Below are positions 1-9,653 of a stretch of DNA of 64,000 bases, one piece after another. The notes under the pieces are model-generated. The model was not told where the DNA came from and did not search any database. It saw only the letters and a list, made by a program, of their open reading frames with translations. The DNA is from Caballeronia hypogeia (lineage in GTDB: Bacteria; Pseudomonadota; Gammaproteobacteria; Burkholderiales; Burkholderiaceae), in contig NZ_FCOA02000006.1 of the NCBI RefSeq assembly GCF_001544875.2, forward strand, positions 124,001-188,000, read 5' to 3'. The stretch's first letter is position 1. Each line of letters opens with the position of its first letter. The translations under genes were made by a program, and so were the position numbers.

Positions 1-1
1 A

Positions 2-385
2 GGCGGCGTGGGCGTCGCGCTGCCGAAAAAGATCGAAGTGCCGATGCACGAGCGCGTCACCGTTTCGCTTTTCCGTGGCGACGAGGAATACGCGTTTCCG
101 GCGACGGTCGGCTATACCGAGCCGGGCCGCGTCGGCCTGCGCTTCTCGGAGCTCACGCGCGAGCAGGAATACGACTTCGTGAAGACCACCTTCGCGCGCG
201 CCGACGCATGGACCGGCTGGTCCGAAGGCCGCCGCCCGGACACGCCGCTGCGCGGACTTTCGCACGTGCTGCTGGTCGGCACGCGCGGCATCGCCGGACT
301 GTTCGAACACTTGTACAGCGACCTTCGAACCTGGATGAACAAGCGCCCAGTCGATGTGAAGAAGCTGAAAACCAAAGACCAATAA
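2..385 (+). CDS. bcsA: Cellulose synthase catalytic subunit BcsA, C-terminal part (gene runs off the left edge)
   Basis: The reading frame is open from the window edge to TAA at 383-385, so only about the last 127 codons are present. The visible part reads like the end of a PilZ domain (a beta-rich stretch with VTVSLFRGDEEYAFPATVGY, then GLRFSELT) followed by a helical tail, as expected for the c-di-GMP-binding C-terminus of the inner-membrane UDP-glucose polymerase BcsA. The glycosyltransferase core, membrane helices and the arginine motif that grips c-di-GMP lie outside the window. Identity rests mostly on the downstream bcsB-bcsZ-bcsC genes; the stop codon overlaps the bcsB ATG (TAATG), so the two are translationally coupled. 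Confidence 0.88.
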   Translation, partial: GGVGVALPKKIEVPMHERVTVSLFRGDEEYAFPATVGYTEPGRVGLRFSELTREQEYDFVKTTFARADAWTGWSEGRRPDTPLRGLSHVLLVGTRGIAGLFEHLYSDLRTWMNKRPVDVKKLKTKDQ

Positions 386-2877
386 TGGGCATCGGAATGT
401 CGAAGTTGCGCGTTGAACACGAAACGGGCGAGCGCGCGCCGCGTTTCTGCGAAAGACCGCTGGGCCGCGCGCTGGCTGCGTTCATGGCCTTGCAGATGGC
501 GTTCGCCGCGCCGCTCGCTTCCGCCGCGACGGCTGTCGCGGCAGCAGCGAGCGCGCCCGCCGGAGGACAGCAGGCGACTGGCGTCGGCGCCGTGCCCGCG
601 CCGAGTCCGGCCGTCGTCTACAACCCGGCCGCGATCCAGCAGCCCGCGCTGGCCATGCCGGTGCCGGCGTTCTCCGGCAAGCCGGAAAAGCCGCTCACTT
701 CGCGCATTCCGACCACCGCCGATCCCGGCACGCTGGTGCCCGGCGGACGCCGTCAGACGCTGACCTTCGCCGATTACGGCGCGCTCGATCCGCTGCAACT
801 GCGCGGCACCGATGGCCAGAACGGCATCGCGTTTTCGGTGCGAGGCGACGAAGTCGTGACCGGCGCGATCCTGCATCTGATCTACAGCTATTCGCCGTCG
901 CTGTTGCCGTCGATCTCGCAGCTGAAGGTGCTGATCAACGGCGAAGTGGCCGCGACGCTGCCCGTGCCGCGCGAGCAGGCCGGCACGCTGGTCGCGCGCG
1001 ACGTGGCCATCGATCCGCGCTTCATCACCGAGTTCAATCACCTCAACGTGCAGTTGATCGGCCACTACACGCAGCAGTGCGAAGACCCGTCGAACTCGAC
1101 GCTGTGGGCGACCGTCAGCAACGCGAGCTCGCTCGATCTCACGTATGCGTCGATCGGCAGCAAGCCCGATCTCGCCGCGCTGCCGACTCCGTTCTTCGAC
1201 CGCCGCGACGTGCGCCGCCTCGAACTGCCGTTCGTGTTCGCGGGCAAGCCCACCCTGCCGACGCTGGAGGCGGCCGGCATGGTCGCGTCGTATTTCGGCT
1301 CGCTGGCGGGCTATCGCGGCGCGGTTTTTCCGGCGCAAACCGACAATGTGCCGCTCTCGGGCAACGCGGTGGTGTTCGCCATCGGCGATGCGAAGGTCGC
1401 GGGCGTCGAGATTCCGCCGGTGTCCGGGCCGACCATCGCGGTCGTCGATCGCGACGCGAACGCGCGCGGGCGCATCCTGCTCGTGCTCGGCCGCGACGAC
1501 AACGAGCTGAAGACCGCCGCGAAGGCGCTGGGCGTCGGGCAAAACACGCTGTCCGGCACCAGCGCGACCATCACGCAATTCAACGACCTGCAGCCGCGCC
1601 GCCCCTACGATGCGCCGAACTGGCTGCCGACCGACCGCCCCGTGCGTTTCGGCGCGCTGGCCGAAGCGCGCGATCTCACCGCCCACGGCTACGACGCCGA
1701 CGCCGTGCGCGTGAACCTGCGCGTGCCGCCCGATCTGTTCATGTGGCAGACGAAGGGCGTGCCGGTCGATCTCGGCTATCGCTACACGGTGCGGCCCGCG
1801 CCGGATCGCTCGTCGCTCAACATCAGCGTGAACAACGGCTTCGTGCAGTCGCTGCGCATCCCGGCCGTTTCGACATCGACCTTCGATCTCGGCCACTACT
1901 TCAGCCGCGTGCTGCCGGACAAGACCGTCGCCGCGCGCCGCGAAATCTACATTCCGCCGCTGTTGCTCACGCCGCGCGCGCAACTGCGCCTGCACTTCTA
2001 CTACGACATTCCGAAGACCGGCGAATGCCAGGGACGCGTGCTCGACAACGTCGTCGGCGCGGTCGATCCGAATTCGACCATCGATCTGTCCGGTTTTCCG
2101 CACTACATGGCGCTGCCCGACCTGGCCGCGTTCGCCAACGGCGGATTCCCGTTCACGCGCATGGCCGATCTCTCGCAAACGGCCGTCGTGCTGCCGAACG
2201 ATCCGAACAACGCCGACTACAGCCTGTATCTGCTGGAAATGGGCCGCATGGGTGCATCGACGGGTTATCCGGTGACCGGCGTGACGGTCACGAGCGCGAA
2301 CGACGTCGACCGCTTCGCCGACAAGGACCTGCTGATTCTCGGCTCGCCCGGCCGTCAACCGCTCTTGCAACGCTGGGCCAAAAGCATGCCCTTCTCCGGT
2401 GACGCCGATGCTCGCACCTTCCAGCTTTCGGATGTCGCGTTCAAGCTGGTCGACTGGTGGCACGGCGATCAAGGCCCGGAGCGCTCGCCCACTCGCGCGG
2501 ATCTCTCGCTCGTCAGCTCGAACGGCGACGCGCTTCTGACCGGCTTCGAATCGCCGCTGAAGAGCGGACGCAGTGCGGTGGCGCTGATCAGCGCGGCGGG
2601 CCAGTCGGACGCCGATCTCTCCGCCGCGCTGCTCGACAACGACCTGCTGCCGTCGATTCAAGGCGCGATGGCCGTGATTCACGGCCGCACGGTGACGGTG
2701 ACGTCGAATGGCGAGGCGTACTACGTCGGCCATCTGTCGCCGATGCATTACATGCGCTGGGCGCTGTCGTCGCATCCGCTGCTGCTCGTGTTCGGCGGCG
2801 TGTTCGCCGCGCTCGTGATCGCCGCCCTGTTCTACCGCGCGCTGCGCTCGATCGCCGCGCGGCGTCTGAGGGATTGA
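385..2877 (+). CDS. bcsB: Cellulose biosynthesis cyclic-di-GMP-associated subunit BcsB
   Basis: BcsB is the periplasmic, membrane-anchored partner of BcsA that receives the nascent glucan. The ATG at 385 overlaps the bcsA stop; a second ATG at 397 is possible. The protein is 830 residues, in the range of the family. A signal sequence covers about residues 1-50 (hydrophobic stretch followed by an Ala-rich region). Two carbohydrate-binding-like/flavodoxin-like repeats are recognisable from family-type stretches (for example FADYGALDPLQLRG and LNISVNNGFVQSL). The only C-terminal membrane helix is LLLVFGGVFAALVIAALFY, near residues 797-817, followed by a basic tail. The stop is one base before the bcsZ ATG. 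An Ala/Pro-rich segment separates the signal peptide from the first domain. Confidence 0.93.
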   Translation: MGIGMSKLRVEHETGERAPRFCERPLGRALAAFMALQMAFAAPLASAATAVAAAASAPAGGQQATGVGAVPAPSPAVVYNPAAIQQPALAMPVPAFSGKPEKPLTSRIPTTADPGTLVPGGRRQTLTFADYGALDPLQLRGTDGQNGIAFSVRGDEVVTGAILHLIYSYSPSLLPSISQLKVLINGEVAATLPVPREQAGTLVARDVAIDPRFITEFNHLNVQLIGHYTQQCEDPSNSTLWATVSNASSLDLTYASIGSKPDLAALPTPFFDRRDVRRLELPFVFAGKPTLPTLEAAGMVASYFGSLAGYRGAVFPAQTDNVPLSGNAVVFAIGDAKVAGVEIPPVSGPTIAVVDRDANARGRILLVLGRDDNELKTAAKALGVGQNTLSGTSATITQFNDLQPRRPYDAPNWLPTDRPVRFGALAEARDLTAHGYDADAVRVNLRVPPDLFMWQTKGVPVDLGYRYTVRPAPDRSSLNISVNNGFVQSLRIPAVSTSTFDLGHYFSRVLPDKTVAARREIYIPPLLLTPRAQLRLHFYYDIPKTGECQGRVLDNVVGAVDPNSTIDLSGFPHYMALPDLAAFANGGFPFTRMADLSQTAVVLPNDPNNADYSLYLLEMGRMGASTGYPVTGVTVTSANDVDRFADKDLLILGSPGRQPLLQRWAKSMPFSGDADARTFQLSDVAFKLVDWWHGDQGPERSPTRADLSLVSSNGDALLTGFESPLKSGRSAVALISAAGQSDADLSAALLDNDLLPSIQGAMAVIHGRTVTVTSNGEAYYVGHLSPMHYMRWALSSHPLLLVFGGVFAALVIAALFYRALRSIAARRLRD

Positions 2878-2878
2878 T

Positions 2879-4021
2879 ATGCGGGTATCGACGACCCACG
2901 TTTTTGCAGGTGCGATCATCGCCGCTTCGATGGCCAGCGTGCAGGCAGCACAGCAATGCGACTGGCCCGCGTATCGCGTGTTCGTCGAGCGTGTCGTGCA
3001 GGCCGATGGCCGCGTCATCGACCGTTCGACCGAGGTCCAGCAGACCACCTCGGAAGGCCAGTCCTACGGCATGTTCTTCGCGCTCGTCGCGAATGACCGC
3101 GCGGGTTTCGACCGGTTGCTCAACTGGACGCGCGCGAACTTGTCGGCCAATCAGTTCGATGCCAGCAACGTGCGCCTGCCCGCGTGGCAATGGGGCCGCA
3201 AGCCGGACGGCTCGTTCGGCGTGATGGACCCTAACTCGGCGTCCGACTCGGACCTGTGGATCGCCTACGACCTGTTTCAGGCAGGACGGCTGTGGAAGGA
3301 ACCGGCGTACACGAAGCTCGCCTACGCGCTCGCGACGCAAATCGCGAAGCAGGAAGTCGCCGATCTGCCCGGTCTCGGGCCGATGCTTTTGCCCGGTCCG
3401 CAAGGCTTTCGCACGGGCGACGTGACGCGCCTGAATCCGAGCTATCTGCCGCTGCCGCTGCTGCGCGGCCTCGCTCACGAAATGCCCGACGGCCCGTGGG
3501 CAAAGCTCGCGCAGAACACCGCGAAGATGATCAAGGTCACGTCGCCGCGCGGCTATGCGCCGGACTGGGCTGCGTATCAAAGCGGGCAATTCGTCGTCGA
3601 TCCGAAGAACGGCGATGTCGGCAGCTACGATGCGATCCGCGTCTATCTGTGGGCCGGCATGGCGTCGGCCAGCGATCCGCTCGCGCGCCCCTGGCTCGAC
3701 GCGCTGTACGGCATGCGCCAGAGCGTCGCGCAGAACGGCTTTCCGCCCGAGAAAGTGTCCACCATCAGCGGCGCGCCGAGCGGTGAAGGCCCGCTGTCGT
3801 ACTGGGGCGCACTCGCGCCGTACTTCAAGGCGCTGGGCGACGAGCGCGCGCTGGGGCTTGCGCGCACGCATCTCGAAGCGCTGGTCGCTCCGCCGGGCGC
3901 GGGACGCGAGCCGGTCTACTACGACCGCGTGCTGGGCCTGTTCGGCGGCGGTTTCGTCGAAGGCCGATATCGCTTCGATGACAATGGCCGGCTCGTGCCG
4001 AACTGGAGAAGCGCATGCTGA
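2879..4021 (+). CDS. bcsZ: Periplasmic endo-1,4-beta-glucanase BcsZ (GH8)
   Basis: A 380-residue glycoside hydrolase family 8 cellulase, the periplasmic editing enzyme of the cellulose secretion complex. A Sec signal peptide (residues 1-24, ending SVQAA) precedes the mature enzyme. The GH8 signature with the general acid is seen at TTSEGQSYGM, putting the catalytic glutamate at residue 59, close to E55 of the E. coli enzyme; the SYDAIRVYLWAGM stretch carries the expected catalytic-base aspartate. The ATG at 2879 follows the bcsB stop by one base, and the 3' end overlaps bcsC by 7 bp, so it is translated as part of the bcs operon. Confidence 0.94.
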   Translation: MRVSTTHVFAGAIIAASMASVQAAQQCDWPAYRVFVERVVQADGRVIDRSTEVQQTTSEGQSYGMFFALVANDRAGFDRLLNWTRANLSANQFDASNVRLPAWQWGRKPDGSFGVMDPNSASDSDLWIAYDLFQAGRLWKEPAYTKLAYALATQIAKQEVADLPGLGPMLLPGPQGFRTGDVTRLNPSYLPLPLLRGLAHEMPDGPWAKLAQNTAKMIKVTSPRGYAPDWAAYQSGQFVVDPKNGDVGSYDAIRVYLWAGMASASDPLARPWLDALYGMRQSVAQNGFPPEKVSTISGAPSGEGPLSYWGALAPYFKALGDERALGLARTHLEALVAPPGAGREPVYYDRVLGLFGGGFVEGRYRFDDNGRLVPNWRSAC

Positions 4022-7000
4022 TCCAGACCAGAAAACGCGTAATCGCAGCGCTGATCTGCGCTGCGCCAGCGATTGCCTTCGCGCAAGCCGCCGCCGATCC
4101 GCTGACCGTGCTCATCGATCAGGGCAAGTACTGGCAGGCGCACAAACGCGGTGATCTCGCGGAGCAGGCGTGGCAGAAAGTGCTGCGCATCAATCCGAAA
4201 CAGCCCGACGCGCTCTTCGGCATGGGCATGGTCCTCGCCGACCGCAAGGACGGCAGCGGCGCCCAGCAGTATCTCGCGCAGTTGCGTCAGGTTGCGCCGA
4301 ACTATCCGAACATCGACGAACTCGGCAGACGGCTCGGCGAAACCAGCTCGCGCGATCAGACCGTGAACGACGCGCGCCGTCTCGCGCAAAGCGGACAGAG
4401 CGCGTCGGCGGTGCAGGAATACAAGCGCGCGATCGAAGGCAAGCCCGCAACGCCGCAACTGCAACTGGAGTACTACCAGGCGCTCGCCGCGACGCCGCAA
4501 GGCTGGGACGAGGCGCGCCGCGGACTCGAACAACTCGCGCGCGACAATCCCGACGAACCGCGCTATCAGCTCGCCTACGCACAGCATCTGACCTATCGCG
4601 ATTCCACGCGACGCGACGGCATCGCGCGGCTGGCTAAGCTCGCGAACGACAGCAGCGTTGGCGCCGATGCGAAGAAGAGCTGGCGGCAGGCGCTGCTGTG
4701 GCTCGGCGCGCGGGCGTCGGATGCGCCGCTCTATCAGGCGTATCTGCAAGTCTCGCCCGACGACGCCGCCGTGAAAGCGCGTTTCGATTCGATGGTCCAG
4801 CAGGACCGGACCGCCCGCGAACGCTCGCAGGCCGACGCCGCCGTCGATGCGCGCGGGCGCACCGTCGCGGAAGGTTTTCAGGCGCTCGATCGCGGCGATC
4901 TCGTGACGGCGCGCGCACGTTTCTCCTCGGTGCTCGCGAGCAATCCGAACGACGCCGACGCGCTCGGCGGCATGGGCGTCGCGGCGCTCAAGCAGGAGCA
5001 CTTCGCGGAGGCGCGCAATTATCTGGAACGCGCATCGCGGGGCGCCAATCCGGCGCGCTGGAAGGACGCGCTCACCAGCGCGACCTACTGGACCTATACG
5101 AGCGATGCGATCGGCGCGCGCAGCAACGGCCAGATCGCGCAGGCGAAAGCGCTGTTCGAGCGCGCGATCGCGACCGATCCGTCCGATGTCACCGCGCAAG
5201 TGCTGCTCGGCGAAATGCTGCTTGCGAATGGCGATGCGCGCGGCGCGGAAGCGGCGTATCGCATGGCGTTGCGCCGCCAGGCCGACAATCCCGATGCGAT
5301 TCGCGGGCTCGTCGGCGCACTGGCCGCGCAAGGCCGTGGCGATGAAGCGCTCGAATTCGCCAATCGGCTGAACACGGAGCAGCAGGCGAAAGCGGGCGGC
5401 ATCAACAAGCTGCGCGGCGAGGCGCAGGCCGCCCAGGCGCGCGCGGCGGAAGCGCGCGGCGATCTCGGCGCGGCGCGCAGTCTCTTCGAGGACGCGCTGC
5501 TCAACAATCCCGACGATCCGTGGCTGCGACTCGATCTCGCGCGCATTTACGTGCGTCAGGGCGCGGTGGGCAACGCGCGCAGCATGATGGACGGCCTGCT
5601 CGCGACCCATCCCGACATGACCGACGCGCTCTACGCGAGCGCGTTGCTTTCCGCCGAAACGCAGGACTGGGCGACGGGTCTCGCGCAACTCGAACGCATT
5701 CCCGCCGCGCAGCGCACGCCCGCGATGACCGCCCTGCAGCATCGCCTGTGGGTGCGGCAACAGGCCGAACTCGCGACGCGCGCGGCCGCGGCGGGCCAGC
5801 GCCAGCAGGCGTTCGCGATCCTGCGGCGCGCCGAACCCGTCGCCGCCGGCAACGCCGAGCTGATGGGCGCGGTGGCGTCGGCGTACGTGAAGGCGGGCGA
5901 TCCGGCGCGGGCGCTCGCGCTCGTGCGCGGCGCGATCGCCCAGGCGCCGAACGACACCGGCCTGCTTTTGCAATACGCCGGGATTCTCTCGGCGACGCAG
6001 CAGGAAGCGGAACTCGGCTCGGTCATGCGGCGCCTTCAGTCGACGCCGCTCACCACGCAGCAGCGCGCCGACTTCAACAATCTGAACGTGGGCATTGTCG
6101 TTGCGCGCGCGGATGTCGTGCGCAGGCAAGGCGATCTCGCCGCCGCCTATGACGTCATCGCGCCGTGGCTCGCCGCGATGCCGGACAACGCCGATCTGCA
6201 GGCCGCGCTCGGCCGCATGTACACGTCGGCGGGCGATGACCGCAGTGCGTTGGCGTGCTATCAGAACGCGCTGTCGCGCCGTCCCGACGATGTCGGCCTG
6301 CAAACCGCCGCAATGTCCGCCGCGAGCGGCGTGCGCGATTTCCGACTGGCCGAGACCTACGCGAATCAGGCCTATGAAGCCGCGCCGAACGATCCGGGCG
6401 TGCTCGCCGCCATCGGCCGGATGTATCGCGCGCAAGGAAAGCTCGATCTCGCGGCACGGTTCCTGCAACGCTCGCTCGTCGCGGCGAATACGCCTGCGCC
6501 GGTCGCATCAGCGCAGGCGCGCGGCAATGTGCCGCCGGGCTGGGAAACGGCGATGAGCCGCATCGGCTCGAATCCGCTGCCCGGCACCAATCCGTTCGCA
6601 GGCAAGACGGCTGTCGATACGGCGTCGAATCCGGCGCTCGCATCGGGCGCGTCTTATCGCCAGGCCCTTCCCCAGAACTATTCGCAGCCCGTGCCGAACT
6701 ATCTGCCGCCTCCTCAGCCCGCGCCGTACGTCGCGCCCTACACCGCGCCTTCGCCTGCTCCAGTGCCGCAAGGCGCGCCGCGTCCGGTTTCGGGCGGCGG
6801 ATATGGACCGGACACTTACGGTTCGGGACAATCGGGGGCACCGCTTCAGCCGTATCCCGGACAGGATGCGGGCGCGTCCGCCGCATACCCGGCGCAGGGG
6901 TATCAGCAGGCGCCGGCTTATCAGCCGTATCCGCAGCAGGCTTATCCGCAGCAGGCTTATCCGCAGCAGCCGTATCAACAGCAGGGATATCCTCAGCAGC

Positions 7001-8625
7001 CGTATCCGCAGCAGGCGCCCTACGCCGCGCAAGACCCGTACGCAGCGCCCTGGCCGATGTCGCCCGGCGCGCGCGATGCGCAAGCAAACGCCTACACTCC
7101 GCCCGCCGCCAGCACGAAAAAGAAGCAGGCTTCGTCGCGCAAGAGCACGACAACCCGCCCCGCCGATCCTTACGCCTACGCCGCGTCGCCGCAGCAGCAA
7201 TATGCGCAGCCGGCCTACGCTCAGCAGCAGCCTTACTACGCGCCGCCGCAACAGTACGCGCCGCAGCCCTACGCGCCGCCGCAGTACGCTCAGCAGCAAT
7301 ACATTCCACAGCCGCCCGCGGGATACGCGCAGCCTTACTATCCGCCGCAGGCTCAGCCCGCGCAGCGCGCGGCCGCAGCCGCGACGATGAGCGCCGGCGG
7401 CGTGCCCGCGCCGGTGGCGAACTCGCAGACGGCGGGCGTCGCGCAGGAGCTCGCGGAGATCAATCGCGAACAGTCCAGCACGATTTCCGGCGGCCTGATC
7501 TTCCGCAGCCGCGACGGCGAGGATGGCCTCTCGAACCTCACCGACATCGAAGCGCCCATCGAAGGCCGCATCAAGGCGGGCAACGGCCACGTGATCGTGC
7601 GCGCGACGCCCGTCACGCTCGACGCCGGCACCGCGAGCAGCGAGCCGAACACGCTCGCGCGCTTCGGCTCCGGCCTTGGCGCGGTCGCCACGCCGCCGAC
7701 CAACAACTACGGCTCGCAAACGGCGACGGGCGTCGGCCTCTCGCTCGGCTACGAGAACCGCAACTTCAAGGGCGATGTCGGCACGACTCCGCTCGGCTTC
7801 CGCGAAACCAATGTCGTCGGCGGACTGGAGTACAAGAACGCGATCACCGACAAGGTTTCGTATTCCCTCGCCGTCGCCCGGCGCGCGGTCACCGACAGCC
7901 TGCTCTCCTACGCCGGCGCGCGCGATCAGGGCGCGGGCCTCGAATGGGGCGGCGTGACATCGACGGGCGCGCGCGCCGACCTCGGCTGGGACGACGGCAC
8001 GAGCGGCGTCTACGTGAACGCGGCGTATCAGTTCCTCGACGGCAATCAGGTCGCGACCAACAACGCGGTGAAGGGCGGCGGCGGCATCTATACGCGTCTC
8101 ATCAAGGACCCGGACCAGACGCTGACCGTCGGCGCGAACACCACGCTGATGCACTACGACAAGAACCTGTCGTATTTCACCTATGGTCAGGGCGGCTACT
8201 TCAGCCCGCAGCAGTACGTGATCCTGAACTTCCCGGTGGAATACATGGGACGCACGGGGCTCTTCACGTACGACCTCAAGGGCTCGATCGGCGTGCAGCA
8301 TTATCGGCAGGATGCGTCGAACTATTTCCCGACGAATGCGACCTATCAGGCGCGCGCGGCGAGTTCCGGAGCCACGCCGGATGCGGGCGCGGTCTATCCC
8401 GGCCAGAGCAAGACCGGCGTGTCGTATTCGCTCAACGCAACCGGCGAATATCAGCTCGCGCCGCAGCTCGCGTTCGGCGCGACGGCGGCGTTCGGCAACG
8501 CGTATCAGTATCGCGAGTGGCTGGCCGCCGTGTACGTGCGCTATACGTTCTCGCGTCAGGGCGGCGTGCAGCCGGCGTTCCCGCCGCAGGCGTTCAGCTC
8601 GCCGTATCTGTCGCTGTCGAACTGA
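4015..8625 (+). CDS. bcsC: Cellulose synthase outer-membrane export subunit BcsC
   Basis: BcsC exports cellulose across the outer membrane. It is 1536 residues, longer than the ~1150 of the E. coli protein. A signal peptide (1-23, ending AIAFA) is followed by tetratricopeptide repeats over roughly residues 28-822. The C-terminal beta-barrel domain (about 1155-1536) begins near SGGLIFRSRDGEDGL and ends in a short tail. Between them lies an unusual ~330-residue Pro/Gln/Tyr/Ala-rich low-complexity linker, including six tandem 15-bp units. The ATG lies inside the end of bcsZ. No stop or frameshift is seen. The extra length is entirely the linker. Confidence 0.94.
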   Translation: MLIQTRKRVIAALICAAPAIAFAQAAADPLTVLIDQGKYWQAHKRGDLAEQAWQKVLRINPKQPDALFGMGMVLADRKDGSGAQQYLAQLRQVAPNYPNIDELGRRLGETSSRDQTVNDARRLAQSGQSASAVQEYKRAIEGKPATPQLQLEYYQALAATPQGWDEARRGLEQLARDNPDEPRYQLAYAQHLTYRDSTRRDGIARLAKLANDSSVGADAKKSWRQALLWLGARASDAPLYQAYLQVSPDDAAVKARFDSMVQQDRTARERSQADAAVDARGRTVAEGFQALDRGDLVTARARFSSVLASNPNDADALGGMGVAALKQEHFAEARNYLERASRGANPARWKDALTSATYWTYTSDAIGARSNGQIAQAKALFERAIATDPSDVTAQVLLGEMLLANGDARGAEAAYRMALRRQADNPDAIRGLVGALAAQGRGDEALEFANRLNTEQQAKAGGINKLRGEAQAAQARAAEARGDLGAARSLFEDALLNNPDDPWLRLDLARIYVRQGAVGNARSMMDGLLATHPDMTDALYASALLSAETQDWATGLAQLERIPAAQRTPAMTALQHRLWVRQQAELATRAAAAGQRQQAFAILRRAEPVAAGNAELMGAVASAYVKAGDPARALALVRGAIAQAPNDTGLLLQYAGILSATQQEAELGSVMRRLQSTPLTTQQRADFNNLNVGIVVARADVVRRQGDLAAAYDVIAPWLAAMPDNADLQAALGRMYTSAGDDRSALACYQNALSRRPDDVGLQTAAMSAASGVRDFRLAETYANQAYEAAPNDPGVLAAIGRMYRAQGKLDLAARFLQRSLVAANTPAPVASAQARGNVPPGWETAMSRIGSNPLPGTNPFAGKTAVDTASNPALASGASYRQALPQNYSQPVPNYLPPPQPAPYVAPYTAPSPAPVPQGAPRPVSGGGYGPDTYGSGQSGAPLQPYPGQDAGASAAYPAQGYQQAPAYQPYPQQAYPQQAYPQQPYQQQGYPQQPYPQQAPYAAQDPYAAPWPMSPGARDAQANAYTPPAASTKKKQASSRKSTTTRPADPYAYAASPQQQYAQPAYAQQQPYYAPPQQYAPQPYAPPQYAQQQYIPQPPAGYAQPYYPPQAQPAQRAAAAATMSAGGVPAPVANSQTAGVAQELAEINREQSSTISGGLIFRSRDGEDGLSNLTDIEAPIEGRIKAGNGHVIVRATPVTLDAGTASSEPNTLARFGSGLGAVATPPTNNYGSQTATGVGLSLGYENRNFKGDVGTTPLGFRETNVVGGLEYKNAITDKVSYSLAVARRAVTDSLLSYAGARDQGAGLEWGGVTSTGARADLGWDDGTSGVYVNAAYQFLDGNQVATNNAVKGGGGIYTRLIKDPDQTLTVGANTTLMHYDKNLSYFTYGQGGYFSPQQYVILNFPVEYMGRTGLFTYDLKGSIGVQHYRQDASNYFPTNATYQARAASSGATPDAGAVYPGQSKTGVSYSLNATGEYQLAPQLAFGATAAFGNAYQYREWLAAVYVRYTFSRQGGVQPAFPPQAFSSPYLSLSN
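6928..7017 (+). repeat. Six 15-bp tandem units inside bcsC encoding YPQQ(A/P/G)
   Basis: Six in-frame 15-bp units beginning TAT-CCG-CAG-CAG run head to tail here; the fourth and fifth are diverged (TAT-CAA and TAT-CCT). They encode a Tyr-Pro-Gln-Gln-x pentapeptide ladder within the Pro/Gln-rich linker between the TPR region and the barrel of BcsC. Further QQYAxP-like, less regular repeats continue to about 7350. Because the unit is a multiple of three, copy-number change would alter linker length without breaking the frame. Confidence 0.9.
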
Positions 8626-8644
8626 TGTTCTTGCGCGTGGGCTT

Positions 8645-8672
8645 CGCTTGCGGCTAGGCTTGGCCGCAAGCG
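8645..8672 (+). terminator. Hairpin after bcsC, possible operon terminator
   Basis: A perfect 10-bp stem (CGCTTGCGGC / GCCGCAAGCG) with an 8-base loop lies 20 bp after the bcsC stop. There is no T-run after it, so it is a weak intrinsic terminator at best, but it separates the bcs operon from the next gene. Confidence 0.5.
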
Positions 8673-8699
8673 AACTCACCGACCGGCACGAACACGCGA

Positions 8700-9653
8700 A
8701 TGAAAACGCAAAGCGCGCTCGTCGCGAACAACGATCAATTCCTGCGCGATCTGCAGTTGTTCTGCATCGTCGCGCGGCGTTCCAGCTTCATTGCGGCCGC
8801 GACGGAGACCGGCATCTCGCCGGCGCACGTCAGCAAGCGCATCGCGATGCTGGAGGCAAGCCTCGGCGTGAAGCTCTTCATGCGCACGACGCGCCGCGTC
8901 TCCATCACGAGCGACGGCGAAGCGGCCTTCCAGTGGGCCCAGAAAATTCTCGACGACGTGCAGGGCATGACCGATGCCTTCACCGGCCTCGACGACCCGC
9001 GCGGCCTGCTGCGCATCGGTACGAGTCTGCGACTCGGGCGCGAGCACGTTTCTCCCGCGCTGATGCTGTTGCGCGAGCGTCATCCCGGGCTCGAGATCTG
9101 GCTCGAACTGCTCGACCGGCGCGTCGATCTGGTCGGCGAGAATTTCGATATCGATATCCGCGTGGGCGAAGTGCAGGAACCGCATCTGATCGCGCACAAG
9201 ATCGTCGAGAGCTTTCGCATTCTCGCCGCCGCGCCCGCGTATCTCGACCGGCGCGGCGCGCCTAAAACGCTCGCGGAACTCGCCCAGCACGACTGCCTGC
9301 TGTTTCGCGGACGCGACCAGCGCTTCGGCGTCTGGCGGCTCGCCGGCCCGAACGGCGAGGAAAGCGTGAAGGTGACCGGGCCGGTTGCGTCGAATCACAG
9401 CGATATCGTGCGGCAATGGGCCGAAGCGGGCAGCGGCATCGTGATGTGCTCGGTGTGGGATGCCGCAGCGAGCCTGCGCAACGGCACGCTCGTGCCGGTG
9501 TTGCCCGCCTACCGGCAGCGCGCGGACGTGTGGGCAGTGACTTCGGCACGCGCATCGCATTCCGCGAAGATTCGCGTGTGCATCGACTTCCTTCGGCAGC
9601 AGTTGACGAATGGACCTTATGCGCTCGTGACCTCCGGCGTGCCCGGGCTGTGA
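8700..9653 (+). CDS. LysR-family transcriptional regulator
   Basis: A 317-residue LysR-type regulator. The N-terminal winged helix-turn-helix (about residues 17-75) contains FCIVARRSSFIAAATETGIS and SKRIAMLEASLGVKLF, followed by an effector-binding domain. It starts 75 bp after bcsC on the same strand, and is followed by a 470-bp gap before a Fur-controlled receptor gene. It could regulate a gene on either side, but neither context is diagnostic: bcs genes are usually controlled by c-di-GMP and the receptor by Fur. Its target and effector are unknown. It resembles the large group of LysR proteins with short family-typical FDIDIRVG effector-domain motifs. Confidence 0.88.
   Translation: MKTQSALVANNDQFLRDLQLFCIVARRSSFIAAATETGISPAHVSKRIAMLEASLGVKLFMRTTRRVSITSDGEAAFQWAQKILDDVQGMTDAFTGLDDPRGLLRIGTSLRLGREHVSPALMLLRERHPGLEIWLELLDRRVDLVGENFDIDIRVGEVQEPHLIAHKIVESFRILAAAPAYLDRRGAPKTLAELAQHDCLLFRGRDQRFGVWRLAGPNGEESVKVTGPVASNHSDIVRQWAEAGSGIVMCSVWDAAASLRNGTLVPVLPAYRQRADVWAVTSARASHSAKIRVCIDFLRQQLTNGPYALVTSGVPGL

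Noticed and set aside
112..3048. 978-codon open frame on the minus strand across bcsB
   Set aside because: It is antisense to bcsB and rich in Arg, His and Ala, as expected when high-GC coding DNA is read backwards; no domain or ribosome site.
3919..6468. 849-codon minus-strand frame across bcsC
   Set aside because: Antisense shadow; no homology features and no start signal.
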